In this document: one piece after another, positions 45,864-54,400 of the stretch
Layout of the letters: the number at the start of each line of letters is the position of its first letter
Numbering within the stretch: position 1 is the stretch's first letter
Origin: a bacterium
Lineage (GTDB): Bacteria > Bacteroidota > Bacteroidia > Chitinophagales > Saprospiraceae
Direction of reading: 5' to 3'
Assembly (NCBI GenBank): GCA_024742755.1
Contig: JANSXW010000008.1
Span: forward strand, 17,315-81,314
DNA length: 64,000 bases
The notes under the pieces: generated by a model
The model's database searches: none
Seen by the model: the letters and a program-made list of their open reading frames with translations, nothing else
Told to the model about the DNA's origin: nothing
Translations under genes and position numbers: made by a program

Positions 45864-46394
45864 TTAATGGGTTTCGAAGGTATTGTATGGTGTTTTTAGT
45901 TGCATCGCTGTGTAGAGCTCCAGCAGATAAAGTTGTTCGGCATTGTAAACAGGCAGCACGGAAGCCGCGCAGTGCTCTAGCATATAGGTCTGCGCTTTAT
46001 TTATGAACCCAAAATTCATTTCACTACGCCTTCCTGTGAATTCAGGTATTTGGTCTTTGGCCAGCTTGTAAGCTAAAGAAGCTGAGTAGTGAGATTTACC
46101 GGCAACATGCTGTTTTAACCGGTTAAGCACGTTTCGGGAGATGCCTACGTAAAAGGGAGTGTTCTCGTGGAATAAAAGGTAAATACCTGGAAAGGCACTG
46201 CTTTCTGCTTCAGGAGGAAGCAATCCTGCTGCTTTTAGTGCTTGGAATGCTGTTTTTTCTCCAGATCCTTTTTCTAGGTGACTTTTGAGCCCAAACCTTT
46301 TCCTGGGATCGTTTAGTTGCTTCAACAGCGCGGGCAGCGCACTAGCGATTTCCTCAAATGTGCTTTGGCAAGATCTTTTCTGAGCGGTTATCAT
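45864..46394 (-). CDS. GIY-YIG nuclease-domain protein
   Basis: A 176-residue protein with a C-terminal GIY-YIG domain: GIYLLF (about 70-75), FYVGISRNVLNRLKQH (about 81-96; the usual YIG is YVG) and a Glu in LLELYTAMQLKTPYN where the metal ligand is expected. The N-terminal ~65 residues are helical and unique. It sits 36 bp upstream of hsdR on the same strand. Could be a small accessory endonuclease of the defence island or a homing relic. Confidence 0.72.
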   Translation of the reverse strand: MITAQKRSCQSTFEEIASALPALLKQLNDPRKRFGLKSHLEKGSGEKTAFQALKAAGLLPPEAESSAFPGIYLLFHENTPFYVGISRNVLNRLKQHVAGKSHYSASLAYKLAKDQIPEFTGRRSEMNFGFINKAQTYMLEHCAASVLPVYNAEQLYLLELYTAMQLKTPYNTFETH

Positions 46395-46541
46395 AACTTG
46401 AGTTTATTGTAGTTGTACGGGGGGTGTTTAAAATATTTCAATGAGGTTTTTGCGAGTTTATGGTAATAAAGATGGTTTTTAGTGTGATTTATTGTTAGTA
46501 AATTGCTATTTTAGCGATTAAATCGTGAAAAAACCTAAATT

Positions 46542-47882
46542 ATGTTGCTGCAGTTCAGTATGAGTAACTATAGGTGCTTCAAGGAAGAGATCAAGCTTAG
46601 CATGATCGCTTCTAACTATGATAAATCCACTCGTGAAGCAGAGAATATCGTTTACTTGCCTAAGTTCGACTTGCGTTTGTTGAAAAGTGCCGTTGTATAC
46701 GGTGCGAATGCAAGCGGCAAAACCAAGCTTATCGAAGGAATGGCTTTTATGAAGTACTTTATTCTTCAGTCATCCAAAGAAAGCCAGATCAAAGATCAAA
46801 TCCCCGTTGACCCGTTTCGGTTGAGCGAAGCCACGGAGGATGCCCCTTCTGTCTTTGAAATGATTTTTATCCATCGTGATACGATGTACCGATACGGCTT
46901 TGAAGCGGACCGAAAGCAAATTCATGCAGAATGGCTTTTCCATAAACCTGGCACAAAAGAGGTGGAGCTCTTTTACCGGGAAGGCCAGCATTTTGAGGTG
47001 AATGACCGTAAATTTAAAGTAAAAGATCTCATTGACCGCGACCGTATCCGGGCCAATGCCTTATTGCTGTCTGTAGCGGCTAATTGGAATGATAAGCTCG
47101 CGGAGCAAATTCTGGAGTGGTTTCATCGCTTCAATACCATATCCGGCCTGAAAGAGGAGGGCTATGAAGGATACTCTATTGACCGTTTTCAACAAAGTGC
47201 TGCGAATAAACAGGCGATGCTGAACATGCTAAAAGAGGCTGGCCTGGGTATAGATGATATACTCATTAAGAAATTGGACTTGGATAACCTTCCTAAAGAT
47301 ATGCCCGATGAAGTAAAAAGCTTTATCCAGCAGCAAAAGGCTGAAAAGGAAGATGCTGAGTTTTTCTCGGACCTTATCACTGTGCACAAAAAATACAGGG
47401 AAGACAAAGGCATGGCCACCGGCAAAGTCCCGTTTTCTATGAGCGAAGAAGAGTCCTCTGGCACTAGAAAGTTCTTTGCGCTCACCGGGCCAGTATTGGA
47501 AACCCTGCAAAAAGGGGAAATTCTGGTAGCAGATGAATTGGCCAACAAACTGCATCCAAACCTTACTTGCAAGCTTATTGAGATTTTCAACTCGCCTTCC
47601 AAAAACCCTCATAACGCCCAACTGATATTCAATACCCATGACACCAATCTCTTGGGCTCCGGCTTGTTTCGCCGCGACCAGATCTGGTTTACGGAAAAAG
47701 ACCGCTACGGTGCCGCTACATTGTACTCGCTCAATGATTTTAAATCCTCGGATGTAAGAAAAGGTGAAAGCTACGAGCGCAACTACATCAAAGGAAAGTA
47801 TGGGGCTATACCGTTTCTCGGTGATTTTGAGCATCTGTTTCCTGAACCTCTAGCAGTATCCGGGCATGAAGATGAAGGATAA
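46542..47882 (+). CDS. AAA family ATPase (RloA/AAA_15-like)
   Basis: A 446-residue SMC-like ATPase with Walker A GANASGKT (54-61), an SSGTRKFF signature region, Walker B ILVADELANKLHP and a THDTNLL switch. It resembles RloA-type ATPases, which normally pair with an RloB nuclease-like gene directly downstream. Here only a 21-codon basic frame overlaps its end, and the next gene is convergent. Faces away from the restriction genes. AT-richer than its neighbours, fitting acquisition. Confidence 0.8.
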   Translation: MLLQFSMSNYRCFKEEIKLSMIASNYDKSTREAENIVYLPKFDLRLLKSAVVYGANASGKTKLIEGMAFMKYFILQSSKESQIKDQIPVDPFRLSEATEDAPSVFEMIFIHRDTMYRYGFEADRKQIHAEWLFHKPGTKEVELFYREGQHFEVNDRKFKVKDLIDRDRIRANALLLSVAANWNDKLAEQILEWFHRFNTISGLKEEGYEGYSIDRFQQSAANKQAMLNMLKEAGLGIDDILIKKLDLDNLPKDMPDEVKSFIQQQKAEKEDAEFFSDLITVHKKYREDKGMATGKVPFSMSEEESSGTRKFFALTGPVLETLQKGEILVADELANKLHPNLTCKLIEIFNSPSKNPHNAQLIFNTHDTNLLGSGLFRRDQIWFTEKDRYGAATLYSLNDFKSSDVRKGESYERNYIKGKYGAIPFLGDFEHLFPEPLAVSGHEDEG

Positions 47883-47931
47883 AAAGTCGGAGCAGAAAAA
47901 TAAAAAAGAGGCGCATAAAAAACGGATATAA
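47866..47931 (+). pseudogene. Possible 5' stub of a RloB-like partner gene
   Basis: ATG 47866 overlaps the ATPase 3' end and encodes MKMKDKKSEQKNKKEAHKKR before a TAA. RloB-family proteins often start with similar Lys-rich tails, and the position is right, so this may be what remains after deletion of the partner. It is too short to prove. Confidence 0.3.
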
Positions 47932-47933
47932 GG

Positions 47934-48422
47934 CTACACATTAATTTTATTGACAATTATCAAGCGGAAACCCGTTTCGTTGAAAAATGACTGCATCTCT
48001 TGTTTGTGAGAATACTTAAATTGCGGGTGTTTACTATTGGCCAGAAAGGCTCTCTTACGAGAAAAATCAGCCCCATTATCACCGTTCGCTTTGAAGTGGG
48101 CGATGGTTGTCTTCAATTGTTCGATACCATCCTTTACCCAGTTTTTTCGGATCCGCTTCAGTTCGACAAAAACAAGGTTTTGTTCGTATACTAGTAAGCC
48201 ATCACAGCGTTTTGCCATATCGCCGTTTTCTTCAAGCACTTCGATACAGTTATCTACAGCGACGAATTCAACCTTCTTCTGCTCTTTATTGATCACTTCA
48301 GCTATCCAAGTGTCTTGGTTTTCGGTGTCAATATAAGCTGGCCTGCCACTTTCTTCATCACACAAACCAAAAAGGGAAGCTGTGGTCTCTTCGGTACAAT
48401 TTTCATCAAAAAAATCGATCAT
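47934..48422 (-). CDS. PD-(D/E)XK nuclease-like partner of AAA ATPase
   Basis: A 162-residue protein with a compact nuclease-like core: Asp74 in KRCDGLLVYE and Glu87-x-Lys89 in VFVELKR, with a helix after it (GIEQLKTTIAHF). No named family recognised. Its start overlaps the upstream ATPase stop as ATGA, so the two are translated together in fixed ratio. Likely the effector of a two-gene ATPase-nuclease defence module. Confidence 0.7.
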   Translation of the reverse strand: MIDFFDENCTEETTASLFGLCDEESGRPAYIDTENQDTWIAEVINKEQKKVEFVAVDNCIEVLEENGDMAKRCDGLLVYEQNLVFVELKRIRKNWVKDGIEQLKTTIAHFKANGDNGADFSRKRAFLANSKHPQFKYSHKQEMQSFFNETGFRLIIVNKINV

Positions 48423-49663
48423 GCCAATGCTTCTTCTATCTCCAGCAGCTCATCAAAAAGCTGGTTTGTGTCAAACAGAAACTGGTTGAGGTAATTCTCA
48501 TCTGAAGGCAGCCCATCAAAATCAGGCAATCGACGTATCCTCCCATCTTCCAAAAATTCATACACGATTGCATCTCCGGGCTTTATACAGGATTCTACCG
48601 GAACGATTGCCGCTATTTTTTCTTTAACTGACGTGGCATCTTCCATTTCATAGGCTTTATGAAAAAGCTGGCCACCCTTAATGGCAATGGTAAGATAGTT
48701 TAAAATATAAGGGCTATGCGTAGTAAGTAAAAGCTGATTGCAAGAAGTCAGGTTGTTGAACCGTAGTAGCTCATTCAGTAAACTACGCTGCGAGGTTGGA
48801 AACAGGTTTTGCTCAATTTCTTCAACAATATTAACGAAGCAAGTATTTCGGTAGCTCATAGACAACCGCTCCAATGCCGCTGAGCGTACCTCTTCCGTCA
48901 AATTGGGGTTATTGAGGATTTTGTCGATTTCCTGTTTAAGTTGCTGTGTTTGTTCCAGGCTCATTCCGTGTGCTTCGGTATTAGAAGCTGCCCGTTCCAT
49001 GGCTACTAGATAAGCAAGGTTTCGAGATACCAGATAAAGGGGTAGTAAAGATTGTATGCCACTCGATGCCTCGTGTAGTTTTAGTCTGAACCCCTCTCCC
49101 TTGATAAAAGACTCCCGCCCCTCTGTACGAAATTCAAAAGCGACATCATTTACCGGCAATTCCAGGCTTCCCCCTAGTGCGGTTTTCGCCCGCTCAAATT
49201 CATCCAGAAAGGTATAGATTGGCGATGGAAGGTTCTGTATTTTCTCCGGACGCTCCACTACACTCAGGAAGTTGCGCTCAGCGGGTACGTACATGATTTT
49301 GGGAGGTTGATAATCCGACCCATCCGATATCGCTTCTGCTTTAAGCTGCCCGTTCGCATAATGCAACCGAAAGTAGGCTCCGATGAACTCTGCTTCAGTC
49401 TCTGCCCTGAAATAGTTTTTTATCCCCTGATAGGCACAGTGCTTGTTGATGAAATGTCCAGGCTTTTCCAGTTCATTGATCTTTAACTGCCCCCGAAACA
49501 GGCTCTTTTCTACCCAAGTACAGGTGGAAATCAACTTGGCTACGCTGCTCTTGCCAGTGGCTTGGTTGCCCAAAAACAAGCTTACCTTGCCAATATCAAG
49601 GTACTCCTCCTCTGTTAAGCCTTCTTTTATAGGACCAAAAGCCCTGATCTTTATCTTGCTCAT
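48419..49663 (-). CDS. AAA family ATPase, sensor half of a nuclease pair
   Basis: A 414-residue ABC/SMC-like ATPase: Walker A GNQATGKSS (32-40), an SSGIQSLLPL signature-like element (about 206-215), the extended Walker B EEIEQNLFP, and LLLTTHSPYILN. The EExEQNLFP form is typical of OLD-like defence ATPases such as PARIS AriA or retron/septu-type partners, but the downstream partner here is a PD-(D/E)XK protein, not TOPRIM or HNH. A -7 box TAGATTTG lies 22-29 bp upstream. Probably senses a phage product and activates or restrains its coupled nuclease. Confidence 0.8.
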   Translation of the reverse strand: MSKIKIRAFGPIKEGLTEEEYLDIGKVSLFLGNQATGKSSVAKLISTCTWVEKSLFRGQLKINELEKPGHFINKHCAYQGIKNYFRAETEAEFIGAYFRLHYANGQLKAEAISDGSDYQPPKIMYVPAERNFLSVVERPEKIQNLPSPIYTFLDEFERAKTALGGSLELPVNDVAFEFRTEGRESFIKGEGFRLKLHEASSGIQSLLPLYLVSRNLAYLVAMERAASNTEAHGMSLEQTQQLKQEIDKILNNPNLTEEVRSAALERLSMSYRNTCFVNIVEEIEQNLFPTSQRSLLNELLRFNNLTSCNQLLLTTHSPYILNYLTIAIKGGQLFHKAYEMEDATSVKEKIAAIVPVESCIKPGDAIVYEFLEDGRIRRLPDFDGLPSDENYLNQFLFDTNQLFDELLEIEEALA

Positions 49664-49684
49664 TTTTTTCGGTTGGTGCCTCTA

Positions 49685-49692
49685 CAAATCTA
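49685..49692 (-). promoter_or_regulatory. Putative promoter of ATPase-nuclease pair
   Basis: Minus strand TAGATTTG matches TAnnTTTG, with a TTTG 22 bp further upstream as possible -33 element and a 15-base leader to ATG 49663. Confidence 0.5.
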
Positions 49693-50207
49693 CAAAAAGC
49701 TTGCTTCCGTGGTTCAAACGCCGGCTAAACACTTTCAAACTCCGCTTTGAAAACCGTCAAAACTGACCGTCTCATGCGTCTCTGTTTTGGACAATCCCAA
49801 TATAAGCTTTTGCAGGCAATAATCCCTTTTTCCAAGATACCGCCCACCCGCTTGATCGCTTACCTGCCTTCTCCTCCCTTAAAACTTAAACCTTGCCACC
49901 TTTTAACCTTTACCCTTGGCACTTGGAGCTTGCATTCCTTTAACCTTGGAGCTTGAACCTCTGAGCTTGGCTCCCTTCAACATTTCCCCTAACTCCTTTT
50001 ACATGTTATACCGCCCGAGCCATGCCCCGCTCGCCCTTTTACCCTAAAGGACTCCGCCTTCAGGGCAGAGCATTCTATATTCATCATTTTGCAGTTTTGA
50101 ATTTTCTATACGCCCAGACGCTTACGGTCTGGATGGTACACTCCGCTGCGCTACGTGCACCACCCGAGCCATGACCTATATGGCTTTTACATTCTACATT
50201 TTACCTT
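49693..50207. other. 515-bp gene-free region beside ATPase pair
   Basis: No gene seen. Holds the TCTGTTTTGGACAA motif (49781-49794) shared with the upstream region of the ATPase at 33745, and pyrimidine/CTTGGAGCTTG-rich low-complexity sequence around 49860-50000. Confidence 0.4.
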
Positions 50208-50354
50208 TTACCCTCCTTCGCCTTTTGGCTTCGGCGGGCGGGGCCTTTCAAAGGTGCCCTGCAACACCCCACCAAACACCGCCTCCGCCTCCGCCAACTG
50301 CCGTTCCGCCAGCCGCCGCCGCGCCTCTATTTTGACTGCCATCCTAGCAAAACG
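50208..50354 (-). pseudogene. hsdS C-terminal fragment
   Basis: The minus strand reads RFARMAVKIEARRRLAERQ then EAVFGGVLQGTF, nearly the same as the last ~45 residues of the complete HsdS encoded at 51254-52420. The rest of the gene is missing. It forms a ~110-bp direct repeat with the intact copy about 1 kb away, flanking a toxin-antitoxin pair. Confidence 0.8.
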
Positions 50355-50391
50355 GGACTAATAGTGGGCGGGGTGGGATTAGCATATAGGC

Positions 50392-50734
50392 TTATTTACC
50401 TCTAAGGTCAATACGGAGTATCCTTGATTTTTGCTCTTCAGCATGCAATAGTGCAGACTCGATCAGAGGCACTTTTGATTGCAGCGTTTTATACCGGTTG
50501 TCAGGTGATCAGAACGGCTAAACGCAGATTGAAATCCTCGAGATGCTGCTGGTATTCAAGGTTCCGGTCAGCAGTCATCAAAAAATTGATACCTTCTTCA
50601 TCTATCGCCTGCAAGAGCGCTCCGTTCTTCTTGGATTGCCAGCCTTTGTCGTAAACCGTAAATACCAGAAACGCATCAGAAAAGTCTTTTTTGAGCGGAG
50701 CAGGCAGGTTCTCATCAAGCAAAATGGTTGTCAT
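50392..50734 (-). pseudogene. Frameshifted DUF5615 PIN-like toxin
   Basis: Begins TTILLDENLPAPLKKDF and has KGWQSKKNGALLQAI and FLMTADRNLEYQQHLE, typical of DUF5615 toxins. The frame ends early at a TGA (50501-50503, 77 residues). In a neighbouring frame the family's tail resumes as SPDNRYKTLQSKVPLIESALLH and ends at TAA 50394-50392. A one-base shift near 50505 would restore ~113 residues. Inactivated toxin, sequencing error or programmed shift. Confidence 0.65.
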
Positions 50735-50951
50735 GGCTATTGACGCTTAGCTGAAAGAAGTTTTCAAAGAAAGTAAGCAATTCTACCACCTGCTCCTTAC
50801 GGACAGAAGGGAAATCATGTAAAAACTCTTCCAGCGTATCTCCTGCCTTCAGATAGTCAAATAGGTTTTTGACCGGTACCCGGGTGTGCGTAAATACCGG
50901 CTCCCCACTTTGGATATCCGGCGCAATCGTAATGATCTGTGAGATATTCAT
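50715..50951 (-). CDS. DUF433 family antitoxin
   Basis: A 78-residue DUF433 protein: ITIAPDIQSGEPVFTHTRVPVKNLFDYLKAGDTLEEFLHDFP is the full family signature (a small winged-helix-like antitoxin). It overlaps the DUF5615 gene by 20 bp. It should bind its promoter and neutralise the partner. It remains intact although the toxin is shifted. The 300 bp upstream to the hsdS end hold no gene. Confidence 0.85.
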   Translation of the reverse strand: MNISQIITIAPDIQSGEPVFTHTRVPVKNLFDYLKAGDTLEEFLHDFPSVRKEQVVELLTFFENFFQLSVNSHDNHFA

Positions 50952-51173
50952 GCTTTCCTGATTTGCTTACAAGTTATGGTCTTACAGGCAATAAAGTCAA
51001 ATGCTCCCTCTCTTACAAACGTGCTGCCCACTCTCAGGGTTCCCGCTTTTATCATTGTCCGTCCATGACGATTCACCCGGTAAATGTCAGGATGTAAACA
51101 ACCGATTAAGCAAACCCACACGCGAAATCACCCTCTAAAAGTTTATCCTATATCCTTTGAATTTGACTGACTC

Positions 51174-51257
51174 GTCCTAACCCCTAACCCCTAACCCCTA
51201 ACCCCTAACCCCTAACCTCTAACCCCTAACCTCTAACCTCTAACCCCAAACCCCTAC
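51174..51257. repeat. CCCCTAA/CCTCTAA heptanucleotide array after hsdS
   Basis: Nine consecutive 7-mers (51181-51243) of CCCCTAA with CCTCTAA variants, plus degenerate units at each end. The array begins within the hsdS stop region and runs into the gene-free stretch at 50952-51173. Because the hsdS stop precedes it in transcription order, length changes would not alter the protein. Confidence 0.85.
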
Positions 51258-52420
51258 CCAAACGTCCCCTGCAACACCCCCCCAAACACCGCCTCCGCCG
51301 CCGACAACTGCCGCTCCGCCAGCCGCCGCTGCGCCTCTATGTTGGCTACCATCCTGGCAAAACGGGTTTGTAGGGGAAGGGGCGGGAGTGGGATTTCTAA
51401 ATTTCTCAGAATTTTTAAGTTGATGTTTTTTTGAGCCGATACAGGTGCTTTTTCTTCGATTATCTTTTGAAGAAATGAGAGCCAGAATTGTACGTACTCA
51501 TTGTTAGTCTTACTTGTATCCGGTACAAATCCAACAACACTATCTGGGAAACAAGCGTCAAATGTAAGCACACCCGTTTTTGCAATATTTGCAGCAATAG
51601 TTATGCAAAGTGTACCAGATGGCCACAGCTTACTCTGTTTTAACCCAACTTCAGAGTAGGTTGAGGCGTAATCGTAGATGTACAAGCCTGCTTTCGCTAC
51701 ATCACCTGTTTGAATTAAAGGATAGGGACCTCCTAGGAGTTCAGGTGCGTTTCTAGGCCTATGCTTAGAAACACCTCGGTCTAATTGACCTACCTCACTA
51801 AGTTTGATCACTTCCCACCCCTTCTCATTTTTCACCGGGTCCCCAAACATCTCCAAAAACACCGACCGCCCCAGCTCCGCATACGTCTCCACCACCGCCC
51901 GGCTCTTTTGCCGCAGCGCATCGGCCTTGTCCAGGCGGGCGGCCAGGCGGCGCTGCTCGGGGAGGGGGGGGAGGGGGATTTTTAGGGATTTGATCTGAGT
52001 CAAACTGAGATTAGAAATAGTTGCAGTTACCTTACTACCGTTTATCTGAGATATTGCTTGTTCTGATTTTAGCCAATAGCTAAGATAACAAGGGGCGAGG
52101 TTTTCCTTGGGTCTTATAATTGCAATTGCCTGATTGCAATTCATGGATGGCGAATCATTAGGTACAACTGCAGTTCTGCCAACCGTGCCAGCAATAGTTA
52201 GCAATACATCGCTACCTTCTATTTGGGATCTATTAAGTAGATCATTAGTTTTTTTATCTATATAGAGGATGTCTTCAAGTAGTATTTGGTCTCTATTCAC
52301 GTTTTGAGCTCGGAGAAAGACAACTCCCGAGTCGGAGAAGTGTCCTCCTATAGAGGTTGGAGTTGTACCCTTTGTGACTTTTTTTACCACCTCTCCCAAT
52401 TCCACCCTTTCCCATTTCAT
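51254..52420 (-). CDS. hsdS: Type I restriction specificity subunit (HsdS)
   Basis: A 388-residue specificity subunit with two target-recognition domains (about 1-145 and 200-335) each followed by a conserved helical spacer: IPLPPLPEQRRLAARLDKADALRQK and IPLPPLPLQTRFARMVANIEAQ (parts). It directs HsdM methylation and HsdR cleavage to a bipartite site. ATG 52420 (MKWERVEL) is chosen over 52441 because a nearby fragment starts equivalently (MNWKSLEL). The variable domains make the site unpredictable. Confidence 0.88.
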   Translation of the reverse strand: MKWERVELGEVVKKVTKGTTPTSIGGHFSDSGVVFLRAQNVNRDQILLEDILYIDKKTNDLLNRSQIEGSDVLLTIAGTVGRTAVVPNDSPSMNCNQAIAIIRPKENLAPCYLSYWLKSEQAISQINGSKVTATISNLSLTQIKSLKIPLPPLPEQRRLAARLDKADALRQKSRAVVETYAELGRSVFLEMFGDPVKNEKGWEVIKLSEVGQLDRGVSKHRPRNAPELLGGPYPLIQTGDVAKAGLYIYDYASTYSEVGLKQSKLWPSGTLCITIAANIAKTGVLTFDACFPDSVVGFVPDTSKTNNEYVQFWLSFLQKIIEEKAPVSAQKNINLKILRNLEIPLPPLPLQTRFARMVANIEAQRRLAERQLSAAEAVFGGVLQGTFG

Positions 52421-52447
52421 ATCGCTGTTGTTTTGGTCCACAGATGT

Positions 52448-52558
52448 TCACGAATTTTTGGCACAAATGGGCGCGGATGTGGGGGGATGCGGTCTTAGTT
52501 GAGCGTAGCTTTCTGTAATCTCACCAACCTCTCTCAATTCCAGGCTTTTCCAATTCAT
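52448..52558 (-). pseudogene. hsdS N-terminal fragment between hsdM and hsdS
   Basis: Starts MNWKSLELREVGEITESYAQL, like the N-terminus of a different HsdS, then falls into HPPTSAPICAKNS and stops. The tail DNA (GCGCCCATTTGTGCCAAAAA, CGTGAACATCTGTGG) resembles a degenerate Bacteroidota intergenic repeat. It suggests a former hsdS copy deleted or overwritten here. Confidence 0.6.
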
Positions 52559-52665
52559 GAAGTACTTGTTTTAGTTTGTGTTGGGTTATGTTTTTCAGCC
52601 TCCCCCCACCCCCTCCAGAGGGGGAAAGGGTTGCGCTTGATGCTGTTTGTGTGGCTTAAGCTGGC

Positions 52666-54255
52666 TCAATCCAGCATGTCCTCCAGTTCCTGCAGCAGCT
52701 GCGTGCGCTCGGCTTCCAGCTTCCGGATGCGGGACAGCAGCTCCTGCGGCGGGTCATAGTCCACGGCTTCGTACTCGATCTCCTTGTAGCGGTTGATGCT
52801 GAGGTCGTAGGCGTTGTCGCGTATCTCCTGCACGGGCACGTAGAAGGACTGTGCGGTGCGGGGGCGCTCCGCTTCGCCTTCGGGCTGCCGCCAGCGCTGC
52901 AGGATGTCGGGGATGTTGTTCTCGCTGTGCTTTTGCAGGAGGTAGTCCACCACCTGCCCGTGGGGGTCGGTGAGGGTGCTGAGGTACTCGTCCTCGCCCA
53001 GTTGGTCAGGCGCTTCCGGCAGGCGGCGGCCCAGTTCGCTGCGCTTGTCGTCCAGGCTGTAGCCATCGGCCTGCATGTCGTAAAACCAGACCTTGTCTGT
53101 GCCTCCGGAGTTGGTCTTGGTGAAGAACAAAATAGCGGTGCTCACCCCGGCGTAGGGCTTGAACACGCCGGAGGGCATGCTCACCACGCCCTGTAGTTGG
53201 TGCTCCTCCACAATGGCTTCCCGTATGGCTTTGTGGGCGCGGCTCGAGCCAAAGAGGACGCCATCGGGCACAATCACGGCGGCCCGCCCGCCCGGGCGCA
53301 GCATGCGCAGGATGAGGGCCAGGAAGAGCAGCTCGGTCTTTTTGGTCTTCGTTACCTTCAGCAGGCTGGGCTCCACAAAGTCGTAGTCGAGGCTGCCCTT
53401 GAAGGGCGGATTGGCGAGCATCAGGCTATAGCGGTCGGTAATGCCGGCGTTCCCTTCGCTCAGGGCGTCCACGTGCAGCAGATTGGGGCGCTCGATGCCG
53501 TGCAGCATCAGGTTCATCGCCCCGATGCGCATCATGCTGCTGTCAAATTCCAGCCCGTTGAACATGTCGCTGTTGTAGTGGGCGCGGAAGTCTTTTTTGT
53601 AAAATTCGTCTTTGTGCTCCCGCCTCAGGTGCTCATCGGCCACCACCAGGAAGCCACAGGTGCCCGCCGAGGGGTCGCAGATGGTATCCGTGGGGGTGGG
53701 CAAGGTCATTTCCACCATCAGCTGTATGATGTGGCGGGGCGTGCGGAACTGCCCGTTTTGCCCGGCCGAGGCGATTTTGGACAGCAGGTACTCGTACAGG
53801 TCGCCCTTGGTGTCGCGGTCGTCCATATCGAGCTTGTCGATGAGCTGCACCGCCCGGTCGAGCAGGCGGGGCGTGGAGATCATAAAGGTGGCGCCCTTCA
53901 TGTGGTTGGCGAAAGCCGTATCCTCCGGTGCCAGCTGCTTCATATAGTCGAAGACATTGACCTGCTCCCCGTCCAGGGTAATGCCCCGGGTAAAGCGGTC
54001 GATCATGGCCTCCGGGTCCAGGTTTTTGAAGCTGCTCCAGCGCAGTGGGCGGGCGGCTTCCGGGTAGATGGGGTCGGTGACGGGCATGTCCAATTCACTC
54101 GCCTGTTTTTCCTTGAGCAGCTGCTGTTGGTCGAGCCGCCGCAGGAAGAGCAGGTAGGTGATCTGCTCGATGACGGTGAGCGGGTTGGTGATGCCTCCGG
54201 TCCAGAAGGTTTCCCAGAGTTTGTCGACTTCATTGCGGAGTTGTCCGGTGAGCAT
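52666..54255 (-). CDS. hsdM: Type I restriction-modification methyltransferase (HsdM)
   Basis: A 529-residue N6-adenine methyltransferase subunit: helical N-terminal HsdM domain (LRNEVDKLWETFWTGG...), SAM-binding DPSAGTCGFL, catalytic LANPPF. It methylates the site chosen by HsdS. ATG 54255 starts at the conserved MLTGQLRNEVD; the upstream in-frame extension has (NL) repeats from a GGTTGA microsatellite (54326-54350) and is not protein-like. C-terminal coiled tail (LRKLEAERTQLLQELEDML) fits HsdM. Gap of about 245 bp to hsdS holds the fragment above. Confidence 0.93.
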   Translation of the reverse strand: MLTGQLRNEVDKLWETFWTGGITNPLTVIEQITYLLFLRRLDQQQLLKEKQASELDMPVTDPIYPEAARPLRWSSFKNLDPEAMIDRFTRGITLDGEQVNVFDYMKQLAPEDTAFANHMKGATFMISTPRLLDRAVQLIDKLDMDDRDTKGDLYEYLLSKIASAGQNGQFRTPRHIIQLMVEMTLPTPTDTICDPSAGTCGFLVVADEHLRREHKDEFYKKDFRAHYNSDMFNGLEFDSSMMRIGAMNLMLHGIERPNLLHVDALSEGNAGITDRYSLMLANPPFKGSLDYDFVEPSLLKVTKTKKTELLFLALILRMLRPGGRAAVIVPDGVLFGSSRAHKAIREAIVEEHQLQGVVSMPSGVFKPYAGVSTAILFFTKTNSGGTDKVWFYDMQADGYSLDDKRSELGRRLPEAPDQLGEDEYLSTLTDPHGQVVDYLLQKHSENNIPDILQRWRQPEGEAERPRTAQSFYVPVQEIRDNAYDLSINRYKEIEYEAVDYDPPQELLSRIRKLEAERTQLLQELEDMLD

Positions 54256-54400
54256 GCGCGGTGTTTTGGTTCGGGTGGGAAGATAGGGAATTTTGGGAAA
54301 TGGGTGGGGAAGGGCAGGGGCCAGGTTAAGGTTGAGGTTGAGGTTGAGACCGGGGCAGGTCTTCACAGGGAACGACAGCTCGCTGTCGACGTCCTGTGGG

